This document shows, piece by piece, positions 43,796 through 54,359 of a stretch of 64,000 nucleotides of DNA. The notes below the pieces were generated by a model, which saw nothing but the letters and a program-made list of their open reading frames with translations, made no database searches and was not told the DNA's origin. Position numbers and translations under genes: made by a program. This DNA is from Suillus spraguei. Lineage: Eukaryota; Basidiomycota; Agaricomycetes; Boletales; Suillaceae. The stretch is taken from assembly GCA_016800925.1 (NCBI GenBank), contig JABCPU010000242.1:1-64000 (forward strand), read 5' to 3'. How positions within the stretch are numbered: the first letter of the stretch is position 1; each line of letters starts with the position of its first letter.

Positions 43796-45926
43796 ATGTC
43801 TACTCCAGTTCAAACCTCTTTGGCCGGTCTCAAGGCAACCACTGCTCAGATTGTGGGCATCATTGCTGGGGCGTGGCTCATGCCTGCCAGCACTGGACAA
43901 GCCCACCTTGCTCTGACAGCACAAGTCACTAATCTTGTGGTAAGTACCATTCATGTGTTAATTTTACTTTTGGTTTTTCTAAGATCTGTGTAGGCTGAGA
44001 TAGTCAGGGAGCATGAGAAAGGGCCTTACATGCCCGGCATCATTGCATCCTGCTCCAAGGAGTTGATGGAAGTTAGGTCCATGACTCCCCGGGTTGTGGC
44101 CCAACTGGCACAGCATCGGCCATGATGACCCCTGGGTGTTGAAACACTCCTGGCGCAGCAAGATTCGCACCTGGGAGGCATTAGGTGACCATTCAGGTGA
44201 TCTCCCTGTCATACCTAACCCTTCAATTGGCTCAATCACTGTGACCTTCCCTCCCCACCCATCGTCACTGGCAATGTCGCCAGTTCTTCCACCAACACTG
44301 CCACCGAGTTCCGGGACAAGGGAAAAGGTAAGGCGGTTGTTGCTGACCTAGAGCTGGAAGTGGAAGGGAGCAGGAAGAGAAAGTCCCCCATGATGTCTGG
44401 ACACTCTTCCTCACCTCTGAAGTCAGCGAAGAAGGGTCGCAAGTGAGTCAAGGCAACTCGCAATGTGAAGCCGAAGGTGTTTGTGGAGTCAGAAGATGAG
44501 GAAGACTCGATTGTTCAGGTATGTCGTCCAGTTCATTGTTTTCATTCTCTCAATTTTTTGTAGCCTATTTTCAAGTGGAATGCCAGTGCTCAACCTGCCC
44601 TGGCCCTCCACAATTGTTGTAGGGATGCCCCATTCCCCTCATTCACCCCGTTCCCCAAAGAAGCAATTATTTGGTCCTGCTTTGGTAAGTAATATTTAGT
44701 TGTCTGGCACTTAGACACATGCCTATATATCATCAGCTCATTGCTGGCAGTCCACCCAAGGTTATGGTCAGTAATCCTTCTGTGTCTGGACCTCCCGCCT
44801 ATGCTTACCCATTATCAGGCTACCTCCAGCAGTCATCTGGAGGTCGTCGAGACCCCCCAGGCAATGTCCAGCACTCCACCTGAGGAACCTCCAGTCATTG
44901 ATACAGGTGATATTCTCATTCCCAGCCCAGTGAGTACTCTAATAAATTCCAATGAGTCCATCAACTAACAGAACCCACAGAACAACCCCTGCCATTATTG
45001 CACCCAGGAGAATTGGCCCTGAGCCACTCTGTTGGACAGGAGGACCCATGCCCTGTGTTTGTCGTGCGTCCGCTGTGCCACCAAGAAGATCAAATGTGTC
45101 CCAGCATCTATGGGATCCCCGCCCAAATGCATTTGAGGGAAGTCTACCACCTGCCAGATGCGCTCCAGGACACCTTCCAGAGCTCCCTCCAATGCTCCAG
45201 CTGCCTTGCAGTCCAGGGCCCGAACTCGCAGTCAATCTTGTGGCCCCTCCAGAACTCCAGCTGTCTCTGCTGTGACCACACCCAAGGCACAGTCCCATGA
45301 GCACAGCAAGACAATCACTGCTGCCAAGACACCTGCACCTGCACCAGCTCGTGAGTCACCTCAATTTTCTATGACCATCTGACCTTATCTTTCACTTAGC
45401 TATTCTGTCTTCGAGTGCCACAGTGCCTCATCTGGCACTCAATGTGCCCATGCTGGATCTCCATTCCATGGCAATTGCTATTCAGGATGGTGCCGCTTGA
45501 ATTGCTCTTCTTGAGGCTTGTGTGGCGGAGCAGGATGGTAAGATTGATACCCTGCAATTAGGCCTTCAACGCAAAGTCATCGACCAGCACCCTTCATTTC
45601 CACTTCCCGACTCTCCTGTCAATGCAACATTTTTGCTTGATCAATCTGTCCCCCTGTCCATCTCACCCCTCCCATCTGCACTTACTCCCCTCATTGACTT
45701 GGATATGGCAGGGATGGAGCCTCCATCTCCGAAAGTCCAGCCTGCATCTATCATTGAGGGTCTCATATTTGAGCTCAGCCAGATTCAGCCTGAGGGTCCA
45801 CAAACGTCCAGCGAAATTGTGGACTCAGATGATCTGGGCAACCTTGTCCCAGAATATGATTCTGATGATATGGATGTTGAGGTGAAGGTTGAACCCTCTG
45901 CTGATGAGGGTGAAATGGCTACATAA
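43796..45926 (+). pseudogene. G1, Cys-cluster protein of unknown function (arm 2 copy)
   Basis: Starts at 43796 (MSTPVQTSLAGLKATTAQIV). Intron 1 is 43940-43993 (GT-AG, 54 bp), followed by AEIVREHEKGPYMPGIIASC. A one-base insertion near 44093 (ggttgtggcc against ggtgtggcc in arm 1) shifts the frame only in this copy. Later exons carry the basic KSAKKGRK tract, a TGA, acidic FVESEDEEDSIVQ, the cysteine cluster at about 44985-45110, and the C-terminal acidic tail with stop at 45926. Another TGA near 45498 precedes IALLEACVAEQDGKIDTLQ, where Arg is expected. Confidence 0.6.
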
Positions 45927-45949
45927 GTGTATGTTCATAGATGTATATA

Positions 45950-46163
45950 CAGTGGCTCAAAAAACTGTCCGCATGTTTTGGCATTTTTCACTATCTATAA
46001 TATTGTGTGAGAACAAACAAATGCCTCAAAAACATGCTTATACCACATTGTAGTATGGCGTCAGGGCTTTCATTTGAGCCCTACACCGTGGGAATCGGTG
46101 GAGATATGGTGGAGATACAAGGCTTACAAAATGGTGACTCATGCGGACAGTTTTTTGACTCAA
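45950..46163. repeat. Left terminal inverted repeat of the mariner element
   Basis: The outer end is cagtggctcaaaaaactgtc (45950 onward). At its inner end the same motif returns inverted (gcggacagttttttgactc, about 46143-46161). The body includes agccctacaccgtgggaatc, shared with the right end. Confidence 0.85.
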
Positions 46164-46189
46164 GTATTTTACAGTAATAACCAGGTATT

Positions 46190-47176
46190 CTAGTATTTTG
46201 TATGACCTCCCTTGGCTTTAATTACTGCCTCTATCCTTCTAGGCATACTCTCAATTAATTTCTGGCAATCCTCAGCTGTGATCTTCCCCCATTCCACTGC
46301 TACTCTCTCCCAAAGCTCCCATACTCCTTTAGGGGGGTTTTCATAGGCTTGAAGCTTTTTCTTGAGTGTTCCCCAGAGATGTTCAATGACATTGACATCA
46401 GGAGACTGTGCTGGCCAGTCAAGAACATTGATGTTATGTTCTTCAAACCATTCCCTAGCTCTTCTGGATGTGTGCTTGGGATCATTATCCTGTTGGAAAA
46501 TGATATCTTCTTCATCAATCCCTGATTCTGCCAAGCTAGGCAGCAAGTGGTCATTTAAAATGTCCACATACTGCTCAGCATTCATCTTCCCCTCAACCTC
46601 AGCAAGCATTCCCACACCATTCCATCCCATACAGCCCCATACCATTAAAGAACCTCCTCCAAACTTGACAGTCCCATTAACCTCTCTGTCTGTTAGGCCA
46701 TCTCCCTTCTTTTTCCATACATACACCTTCCCATCTGACCATATAACACGCTTCCAGTCCTCTACAGTCCAGTGTTGATGAGCTAAGGCAAAGGCTAGTC
46801 TTCTCTGCCTATGTTTGATGGAGAGAAGAGGCTTTTTCTTCTTTGTTACTGCCTTGAGATGAGCTGCCTTGAGAACATTCCTCACAGTTTGTGAAGAGAC
46901 AGGGGTAGTGATGGTGGAATTGATATAATGGGTGGCTTGGACAGCATTATCAGCCTTTCCTGTAGTGATATGTTGGATAATAGCCCTTTTGTCAGTAGAG
47001 GTAAGCTTGGATGGACGTCCTCCACAAGAGTTTTCCTTGTCTGGGTGGCTTTCTTTGATGAACTTGGCCACAGTGGACTTGCATACTCCAGTTCTAGAGG
47101 AAATTTGGCGAGCAGAGAGGCCAGCATAAGACAGAGAGAGGATATTATCTCTTTGAGCAGAGGAGATGGCTTTCAT
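46190..47176 (-). CDS. Tc1/mariner transposase (DD34E), intact
   Basis: 328 residues, starting at MKAISSAQRDNILSLSYAG (47176). Upstream in-frame codons to 47254 are less likely to be used. The N-terminus holds the paired helix-turn-helix DNA-binding region (GLSARQISSRTGVCKSTVAK, then TVRNVLKAAHLKA). The catalytic triad is visible: Asp in VIWSDGKVYVW, Asp in IIFQQDNDPKHT, and Glu in DVNVIEHLWGTL, with 34 residues between the second Asp and the Glu. Length and motif order fit a complete Tc1-type enzyme that cuts and pastes at TA dinucleotides. No stop or frameshift is present. Confidence 0.95.
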   Translation of the reverse strand: MKAISSAQRDNILSLSYAGLSARQISSRTGVCKSTVAKFIKESHPDKENSCGGRPSKLTSTDKRAIIQHITTGKADNAVQATHYINSTITTPVSSQTVRNVLKAAHLKAVTKKKKPLLSIKHRQRRLAFALAHQHWTVEDWKRVIWSDGKVYVWKKKGDGLTDREVNGTVKFGGGSLMVWGCMGWNGVGMLAEVEGKMNAEQYVDILNDHLLPSLAESGIDEEDIIFQQDNDPKHTSRRAREWFEEHNINVLDWPAQSPDVNVIEHLWGTLKKKLQAYENPPKGVWELWERVAVEWGKITAEDCQKLIESMPRRIEAVIKAKGGHTKY

Positions 47177-47324
47177 GGTGATTATGACTATGATACATGA
47201 GATATTCTGGTTTATATAGTTAGATATAGTCATAAAATAACATAATGACACCACTTTATAATTTATATAATAGTGGCATGATTTTTATGGTGTCATAAAT
47301 AATGATTTATATAGTTTTAATATA

Positions 47325-47536
47325 CACTCAAAAAACTGTCCACATGAGTCATCATTTTATAAGCCTTATATCTCCACCATATCTCCGCCGATTCCCACGG
47401 TGTAGGGCTCAAATAAAAGCCCTGAAGCCATACTACAATGTGGTATAAGTATGTCCTTGAGGAATTTGTTCATTCTCACACAATATCATAGATAGTGAAA
47501 AATGTCAAAACATGCGGACAGTTTTTTGAGCCACTG
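47325..47536. repeat. Right terminal inverted repeat of the mariner element
   Basis: Inner motif cactcaaaaaactgtccac at 47325 and outer inverted motif ending gttttttgagccactg at 47536. It is the reverse complement of the left end overall. Confidence 0.85.
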
Positions 47537-47538
47537 TA

Positions 47539-48553
47539 CAATGTTTGAATGAATGTCAGTGCTGGATGCCAAGTCCGGAAATCCGGAACTGGATACTGGA
47601 GATTCAAACTAGATATTTCGCAAATTCCGGATACCCGGCCACCTGAAACACAACACACAAGGTAAAGAATTTGAAGCCTATCTGTCGAGTCACCTAGTGC
47701 TGAGTGCCAGGTGCCGGATGCCAGGTGCTAGGTGCCAGGTGCCAGGTGCTAGGTGCCAGGTGCCAGATGCCAGGTGCTGGCTGCAGAGTGCTGACACCAG
47801 AAACTCGAGATTTGAGATGAGAAAAATATCTACCAAAAATGTGTGGATCAAATTCCTTTTATTGTCTCACATTTTTCTGAGGCCTGAGTGCAGATTCATG
47901 AGTGCCGAACCCCAAAATTGTGGACTATCGGATTTCGGGGTTTGGGGTTCGGCACTAACAATGTCTGCTCTCAGAAAAATGTGAGGCAATAGAAAGATGT
48001 AGATTTGCACATTTTGAGTGCCGAACCCAACCCCCCACACCCAGCAATCGGGACTTGGGACTCATAACAATGTGAAACATATCAATCCACATATTTTAAG
48101 TGCTGAACCCCGAACCCCGGCACTCAGGACTGGGGACTGGGGACTCATAACAATGTGAAATATCTCAATCCATATATGTTAAGTGCCAGACCCTGAACTC
48201 TGGCACCCAGGACTCGGTACCCAGGACTTAGAATGATGTGAGGCAATACAAAGATATTGATTCACACATGTTGAGTGCCGAACCCCAAACTCTGGCACCC
48301 GGCACTCGGAAATCAGGACTCGGGACTCATAACAATGTGAAAGATATCAATCCACATATTTTAAGTGCCAAACCCCGGCACCCGGGACTTAGAACAATGT
48401 GAGGCAATACAAAGATATTGATTCACACATTTTGAGTGCTGAACCCTGAACTCCGGCACCTGGCACTTGGGACTTGGGACTTGGGACTCATAACAATGTG
48501 AAAGATATAGATCCACATATTGTAAGTGCCAAACCCCAAACCCTGGAACCCGG
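47539..48553. repeat. Minisatellite array flanking the KDZ block, arm 2 (inner part)
   Basis: Inverted counterpart of 13100-14780. It has the same words in opposite orientation (caatgtgaggcaatac, aaagatattgattcacac, gtgccgaaccccaaac). A local run of aggtgccaggtgct words is at 47700-47790. No gene. Confidence 0.8.
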
Positions 48554-49470
48554 TGTAAAGATACAATCTAGCCTGGGCTGTAGATAAACCACGGCCTAAG
48601 CTAGTATGCGAGTCTTGCGCTCTACCTAGTTTGCTTCACTTGCGAAGGCAAGAACATTCGACCCTAAAGGGAATGCCAAGTTAGTATAGTTCAATATTGC
48701 CCAACCTGTAGTGTGAGAATGGCATCGGAGGTAGCGAGATGCTAGCGGTAATACTCCGGTCCATGGGAAACTTGCGGTAAAACTAGCGGTAAGCGTGGGA
48801 ATGCGGTAGACAAGCAGTAGCGTGAATGGTAAAACTGTGGTAAGTGTGGGAACTTCTGCGGTAATACAAGTGGTAGTGTAGCGATGAAGCGTGAGAAAGC
48901 GGTAGCGCTAGCGGTGAAGCGTGGGAAAGCGGTAATGAGCGGTGGTGCGTGCAGCAGTAAAGCAATTCTTAGAGATAGTAACTTCGGTAAAGGACTTTAT
49001 TTCATAGTGACAGTAGTGGTGACTATCCTAAGTACCGTGTGTACTATAGGAGGGAAGTAGTGAACGAGTACAGGTATTTAGGAATTTTATACGAAAGGAA
49101 TAGCTACGGAAATGGAAGGGATAGGATTAACACGCAGCAGACATGTAATAAGACTGCACTACAGTTTACAAAACATCACGTACCGGTGAGACTGGATGGA
49201 CATAGGACGGACGGTAAATCTTGCTTGAGGATGCCAAATGGGTTCGCGGAGATTGTTGAAGATCACCGGTTCGCAGGAAAGTTGCTGTAGTATAGCCGCT
49301 AAGCTGCAATGAGGCTTCCGGAGCGCAGAATGATACTGTTAGATAGGGGTAACGCATGGTAAAGTGTCATGGCAAGGGATGGTGAAGCTGAAAGGTAAGG
49401 ATAATGATAGCCATGTGACACCTATACGAAAATGTGCCATTTCAAGCTCAGCGTGAGTTTGTTTGTCACA
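48554..49470 (+). repeat. Family C solo LTR (917 bp) in arm 2
   Basis: TGTAAAGATACAATC...GTTTGTCACA. Flanks ccgg (48550-48553) and ccag (49471-49474) look like a target duplication with one CpG change. It is more diverged than the other family C copies. Frames inside are not genes. Confidence 0.8.
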
Positions 49471-50110
49471 CCAGCACCCGGCACTTGTGACTCGGGACTC
49501 AGAACAATGTGAGGCAATAGAAACATATTGATCCACACATTCTAAGTGCCGAACCCCAAACCCCGAACTCTGGTAGTCCACTATTTCGGGGTTTGGGGTT
49601 TGGTACTCGGGATTCTGCACTTGAGACTGAAAAAAATGTTAGGCAATAAAATGACTTTGATCCACACATTTTTGGTAGATATCTTTTTCATCTCAAATCT
49701 CGAATCTCGAGTGCCAAACCCCAAATCCCGAAATCCGGTAGTCCACAATTTCGGGGTTCGGTACTCGGGACTCAGAAAAATGTCAGGCAACAACAAAACT
49801 TTGATCCACACATTTTTGGTAGATATCTTTGTTGTCTCAAATCTCGAGTTTCTAGTTTCGAGACTCTGCACCCGGCACCTGGCACTTGGCACTCGGCACT
49901 AGATGACCCGACACATGGACTTCAAATCTTTCACCTTGTGTGTTGTGTTTCAGGTGTCCGGGTATCTGCAATTCAGGAAATATCTAGTTTGAATCTCCAG
50001 TTTCAAGTTCCAGGTTTCGGGACTTGGCATCCAGCACCCAGCACCTGGCACTTGGTACTCGGGGTTTGGCACTCAGTGAAATTTGACATTTATATTTTTG
50101 TGAGCTTCGA
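49471..50110. repeat. Minisatellite array, arm 2 (outer part)
   Basis: Inverted counterpart of 12530-13110. It matches closely in order of words (tttggtagatatctt, aaatctcgagtttctag, acacaacacacaaggtg in reverse). Confidence 0.8.
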
Positions 50111-50120
50111 CTTCTGAGTC

Positions 50121-50596
50121 TGTTACAGTCGTACATGCCCCTATTCATTTTCTCTTGGTCTCCTTTACTTGTATATTACATAACATGACTCTGACTCATA
50201 TGCTCAACGCATCTGTACTATAGTTGCCTTCCTTCTTTGGATACGCACTTACATTCTCACGTCTCTCCTGGTCCGTGTGCACATCTTGGCTTATTTAAGC
50301 ACGCCGTATTACACTTGTATACTTTACTTTAATCTTACTGGGTTTTACCTGGAATATCCTTCACTTAGGCCTCTAACCTAAGTCGTCTTGAATCGTCTCT
50401 AAGTCTAAGCACTCCTTAGTCTTAGTCTCTATTCTTGTAGAACCTCTTAGACTTGTCTTTGAGGCTGAACCCTTGATAGTACTCGGAACGCATTCCTTGT
50501 ACTTTCACCTTGTCCTTTTCTGGACATTGTAGAACTCCCCAGCAGACCATCTGTGTCTTTTCACTGTCGCTGGTGACGCCACCCCAGTTCGTAACA
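50121..50596 (+). repeat. Solo LTR of the B/E chromovirus family (476 bp)
   Basis: TGTTACAGTCG...CAGTTCGTAACA with target duplication gagtc at 50116-50120 and 50597-50601. Confidence 0.93.
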
Positions 50597-50904
50597 GAGT
50601 CTCATGTTTCAGGCTTCAGGTGCTCTGGTGGTCAGGTTTCAAGACTCGGTGATTTATTGTGTTAGACAATAGGATATGGTGCACACCAAGGCTCAGGTTT
50701 CGGGTTTTTGGACTTCAGGACTTGATTATCGGTGAATGTCAGACATGGTGCATTCAGGTTCTCATGCTTCGGGGTTTAGATTTTGGTGGTCGATGGTAGG
50801 TATATGCACTCATAGGGTGCATGTATCCTATGTGTTTGATTCTCTGGTGGCTACATCAGCTGTATGTCTTTATGATACATATCTAGCCCCACCCATATAT
50901 GTAA

Positions 50905-51374
50905 TATATTTTACCTCAGCCCACCAATACATGCAATATACCTCCACATCGGCCCACCCATCTATGAAAAATTCCCCCACATCGGCCCACCTGTCTATGC
51001 AATAAATATTTTACTGCACCCTCGGCCCACCTGTATATGTAATATTCTCTTACCTCGGCCCACCCATCTATGCAATAAATATTTTACTGCACCCTCAGCC
51101 CACCCATATATGTAATATTCTCTTATCTTGGCCCACCCATCTATGCAATAATATTTGCCTTGCATCTCTCTTCAGCCCAGCTGTCTATAATATCCTACTC
51201 TACATACTACCCAGATGGGCCCACCCATCTCCATCAGTGACGATATCCCCCTGGCCCATCTGTCAACATCAGAAATCATGTTTCCCTCGGCCCACCCATC
51301 TCTCCCAAAAATAAAATTTGCCCAGCCCACCCGTCTCCATCAGAAATAATATTCTCCCTGGCCCATCCGTCAAC
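50905..51374. repeat. Degenerate cccaccc-rich satellite, no gene
   Basis: Words such as tcggcccacccatctatg and gcaataaatattttactgc repeat about ten times. Same family and orientation as 34440-34930. Confidence 0.82.
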
Positions 51375-51849
51375 TGTTACGAACTGGGGTGGCGTCACTA
51401 GCGACAGTGAAAAGACACAGGCGGTCTGCTGGGAAGTTCTTACAATGTCCAGAAGAGGACAAGGTGAAAGTACAAGGAACGCGTTCCGAGTACGATCAAG
51501 GGTTCGGCCTCAAAGACGAGTCTAAGAGGTTCTGCGAGAATAGAGACTAAGGCTAAGGAGTGCTTAGACTTAGAGACGATTCAAGATGACTTAGGTTGGA
51601 GACCTAAGCGAAGGAGATTCCAGGTAAAACCCAGTAAGATTAAAGTAGGGAATCTACTACAAGTACACTGTGCTTAAATAGGCAAATATGTGCGCACAGA
51701 CCAAGTAACCGTGAGAACGTAGTTGCGTATCCTAATAAGGAAGGCAGGTGTTGTACAGATGCATTGAGCATATGAGTCAGAGTCATGTGACATGATATAC
51801 AAGTAAGGAAACAAAGGGAAAATGAATAGGGGCACGTACAACTGTAACA
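51375..51849 (-). repeat. Solo LTR of the B/E chromovirus family (475 bp)
   Basis: TGTTAC/GTAACA termini with target duplication tcaac at 51370-51374 and 51850-51854. Confidence 0.93.
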
Positions 51850-51880
51850 TCAACATCAAGGATATACATAACCTCAGCCC

Positions 51881-52931
51881 ATGGTCCGCTGGCCTGTCTT
51901 TGATGGGATATTATGTGGGTCGGATGACCCGTATAGTACAGAGTTTGTCACTGAAGGGGCTCATGATGGCACATGCTCCATCATTGGCTATAACCTACCT
52001 GTTGTCCCTGGCCGCCGTACACGCTCAATGTCAGATCATAGACATGTCAAGGAAACCTATGAGTTGTGTGGACAGTCTCGGTTTCAGCTCCAGGAACGTC
52101 TTGCTCATGCTAGAGTTGCTCACCCTAATGATGCTATCAGTCAAGATGTTGAGATCTCAATGCTACACTCACCAGATGCTGAAGAAGAATACGAGCTCAA
52201 TGAGACAGGTACCTTAGCACTACCTGTTGTCAATGGTGGTGAACCTACTCCTGCTGTTGATGGTGGTGAACCCGACTTTTGCTGTCAATGTTGGTCATGG
52301 CCAGCCCACAAGGCAAAGACTGAAAGCAATGTTTGGTTGCCGAAGGACACACAATGAACAACTGATGGTTGCACCATGTGGCATGATCATTGCACACCAG
52401 ACTTTCTTCAGGGCAGAGGGAGTGGCAAGTGTTGTGGTATGTAGAAGCTACTGTTTCCTTGGGTTTGATCTTGAAAAATATCTTACTGCCTCCCTTGTAG
52501 CAATTTATCAAGAATGTCTATGCAGGTAACGACTCAATGAAGCCTGACCACATCTTTTTTTGATAATAACTGCACTCTTTTGAAAATGGTAAAGGATGAC
52601 CCATTTTTTGAGGGCATCGGCTTGTCAGTGGACATGTTTTACTTTAACTGCAAGCACTCAGAGAGCGACACCTATTGCCAGGCAAATTGCAACCCTGTAG
52701 ACAACCCGGAGCTGCTAGGAGACAATGGGAAGGGCTGGCAATTTAGCTCCTCCATCACTGAGCAGACTAATGGTTGGTTTGGTGGCTACCATTCTATTTG
52801 CCACGAGATGTTGGCACATAAGTTCAATTTTTTCTGCAATGAACTCATCCTTAGAAGGAATAGATGGACACAACATAGGTTGAAGCAGGACGGGCACAAC
52901 CCACAAACATGGCCAAGCAAAGCCTTGATAT
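51881..52931 (+). pseudogene. Second KDZ-like transposase, C-terminal half
   Basis: A different KDZ-type protein from the arm copies. A spliced reading across a 64-bp GT-AG intron (52437-52500) gives LKAMFGCRRTHNEQLMVAP, GMIIAHQTFFRAEGVASVV, then QFIKNVYAGNDS and IFFDNNCTLLKMV. The core then shows VDMFYFNCKHSESDTYC, NCNPVDNPELLGDNGKGW and FSSSITEQTNGWFGGYHSIC, matching the D...H-x-C...E layout of KDZ nucleases (FDNNC, FNCKH, TEQTN), and it ends at 52931. The frame shifts near 52280 after a short duplicated segment (ggtggtgaac). The N-terminal part with the cysteine cluster is absent, and satellite and a solo LTR lie upstream. Confidence 0.65.
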
Positions 52932-52979
52932 AGATAGTCCTATAATATTAATACATAGTACACGAGTCTCCAGTGAATG

Positions 52980-53711
52980 TGTCATATACTCATATCTGGA
53001 CATGATCTCTGATCCGACTTCTCAAAAGTCCGAATGTCCGGACCTGCATATACTGTGCTTCCTCCCTTCAATATCTGAATGTCCGGACCTATGCTCCTCT
53101 CTATCTCCCAATCTATCTCCATTCATAATAACTCCATTTGTACATTCACAAGTCCAGCTCTCTGGCTATCTCTGTATTCTGTCTGCTTACTGATCCATTA
53201 CTTCACTTCATTTCCAAGTTTCATTTACTTATGTTCCGTTAGACTTTGCATATGGTTTGTACATAGCCTCATACTGCACTGACTGATCTTTCCATAACTA
53301 CCTATAGTATATAAACCACCTGTAAATCTCCATAGTACTTCAGTTCGAATATTAACTTATTTCTACTCATTCCACTGGACTTAGTCCGCCTCTGAACCTC
53401 TTCCGGACTTGAGCTTAGTCTCTTGTCTATCTCCGGACCTTGGACCTCTTTCCTTGGTCATACCTCTGGCTCTACCTTCAGGTAGTCTTTATACTGTCTG
53501 CTTCTACTCCAGACTTTGTCCATGGTAGCCTTTAGCCTTTCCCACTCTTATGTCCAGAAGTCCGCTGGACTTCACATCCCTATATCCAGACTTCCTCCAG
53601 ATGTGCATGACCCTATAGAAATTAAGGGCACCATACTCGGCAAAGGGGCACAGTGCACGAGCTGAGGCTAAGCCCTTCCAGATTAACCCCTTATTGAGTA
53701 TGATCTTAACA
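52980..53711 (-). repeat. Solo LTR, family D (732 bp)
   Basis: On the minus strand TGTTAAGATC...GTATATGACA, with target duplication gaatg at 52975-52979 and 53712-53716. Confidence 0.9.
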
Positions 53712-53716
53712 GAATG

Positions 53717-54303
53717 TCCAATAGGTGTTGTTTTCTTATCGAGAGCATGATGTGTTTCTGATGATGAATGATGTTCGCATGCATGTAGAAGGATGCTTAT
53801 CAGATCACCAAGGCCATTATATGCAGGTAGGGTGAAGTCCAGAGTTGCCCAGGGGACTTCATAGTAGGCAGTCACCAATAAATCACATGTGCATCACATG
53901 ACATGTAACCATGACCTCATGCATCAGCAGCCATCCCACCTTCACCACACCACTACATCTACTACAAACTACTACATGCAACACCCGCAATTTTGGTATG
54001 TGGCCTCCAGGCTTAGATTATGCATGTGAGTATATGTTTATACAAAGATTTCTTGAGTACTGACCACATATTGATATCAGTATGTCAACTGTCATGCATC
54101 ATTCAACTAATCACTTCCATTCTAAATCTAGACACCACCTGTAAGTGTGTTTTGTGGTGCCCACCAGTTGTATATGCTTACTGTTTGCCAATCTGGTGTG
54201 GTGTTTGACTAATTTATTCCACTCTCGACCCAGGTATCATCTGTAAGTGTCTCTGTGTGCCCACTAGATGTATATGCTCATTATCCACCACTTTGAAGGT
54301 TAT
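53717..54303. other. Stretch without a recognised gene
   Basis: A minus-strand frame (start 53878, EVPWATLDFTLPAYNGLGD, then HHSSSETHHALDKKTTPIGH) reaches the solo LTR, but I recognise no family. Two similar stretches, accacctgtaagtgtgt (54132) and ggtatcatctgtaagtgtct (54232), look like a short direct repeat of an exon edge upstream of the GRF gene. Confidence 0.3.
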
Positions 54304-54359
54304 ATGCCTACCATGAGTCCTCCCTCTCCCTCTGAATCATGGAAAGTGACTCTTGATGC
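54304..54359 (+). pseudogene. GRF-zinc-finger protein, N-terminal exon piece
   Basis: Starts MPTMSPPSPSESWKVTLDA. Cut after 54359 by a family D solo LTR; the frame continues at 55132 once the LTR and one copy of atgc are removed. Confidence 0.55.

Larger units (their letters stand above)
45950..47536 (-). mobile_element. Tc1/mariner transposon, apparently intact (1587 bp)
   Basis: Inserted at TA (45948-45949 and 47537-47538). The uninterrupted site is preserved in arm 1 near 14785 (reverse complement), so the insertion happened after the inverted duplication. Terminal inverted repeats begin cagtggctcaaaaaactgtc and are about 210 bp long. It contains one unbroken transposase gene. Its composition, with no CpG-type stops, stands out from the decayed neighbours, which suggests a recent arrival. 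Confidence 0.95.
35596..50918. repeat. Giant inverted repeat, arm 2
   Basis: Inverted copy of 12352-25146. It is longer because of a Tc1/mariner insertion (45950-47536), a family C solo LTR (48554-49470) and a chromovirus solo LTR (50121-50596). After removing these insertions the order of genes and minisatellites mirrors arm 1. Confidence 0.92.

Noticed and set aside
14806..45926. TET/JBP dioxygenase carried by the KDZ block
   Set aside because: I looked for the H-x-D...H pattern of this family in all frames of both arms and saw no convincing match. G1-G4 do not resemble it.
48783..49290. Short frames inside the family C LTR
   Set aside because: They lie within a non-coding LTR and are not shared with the other family C copies.
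12352..50918. Inverted repeat as a pure assembly artefact
   Set aside because: Arm-specific events (mariner with an empty site in the other arm, different array lengths, private indels) argue for two real copies. Long reads are still needed to prove the arrangement.
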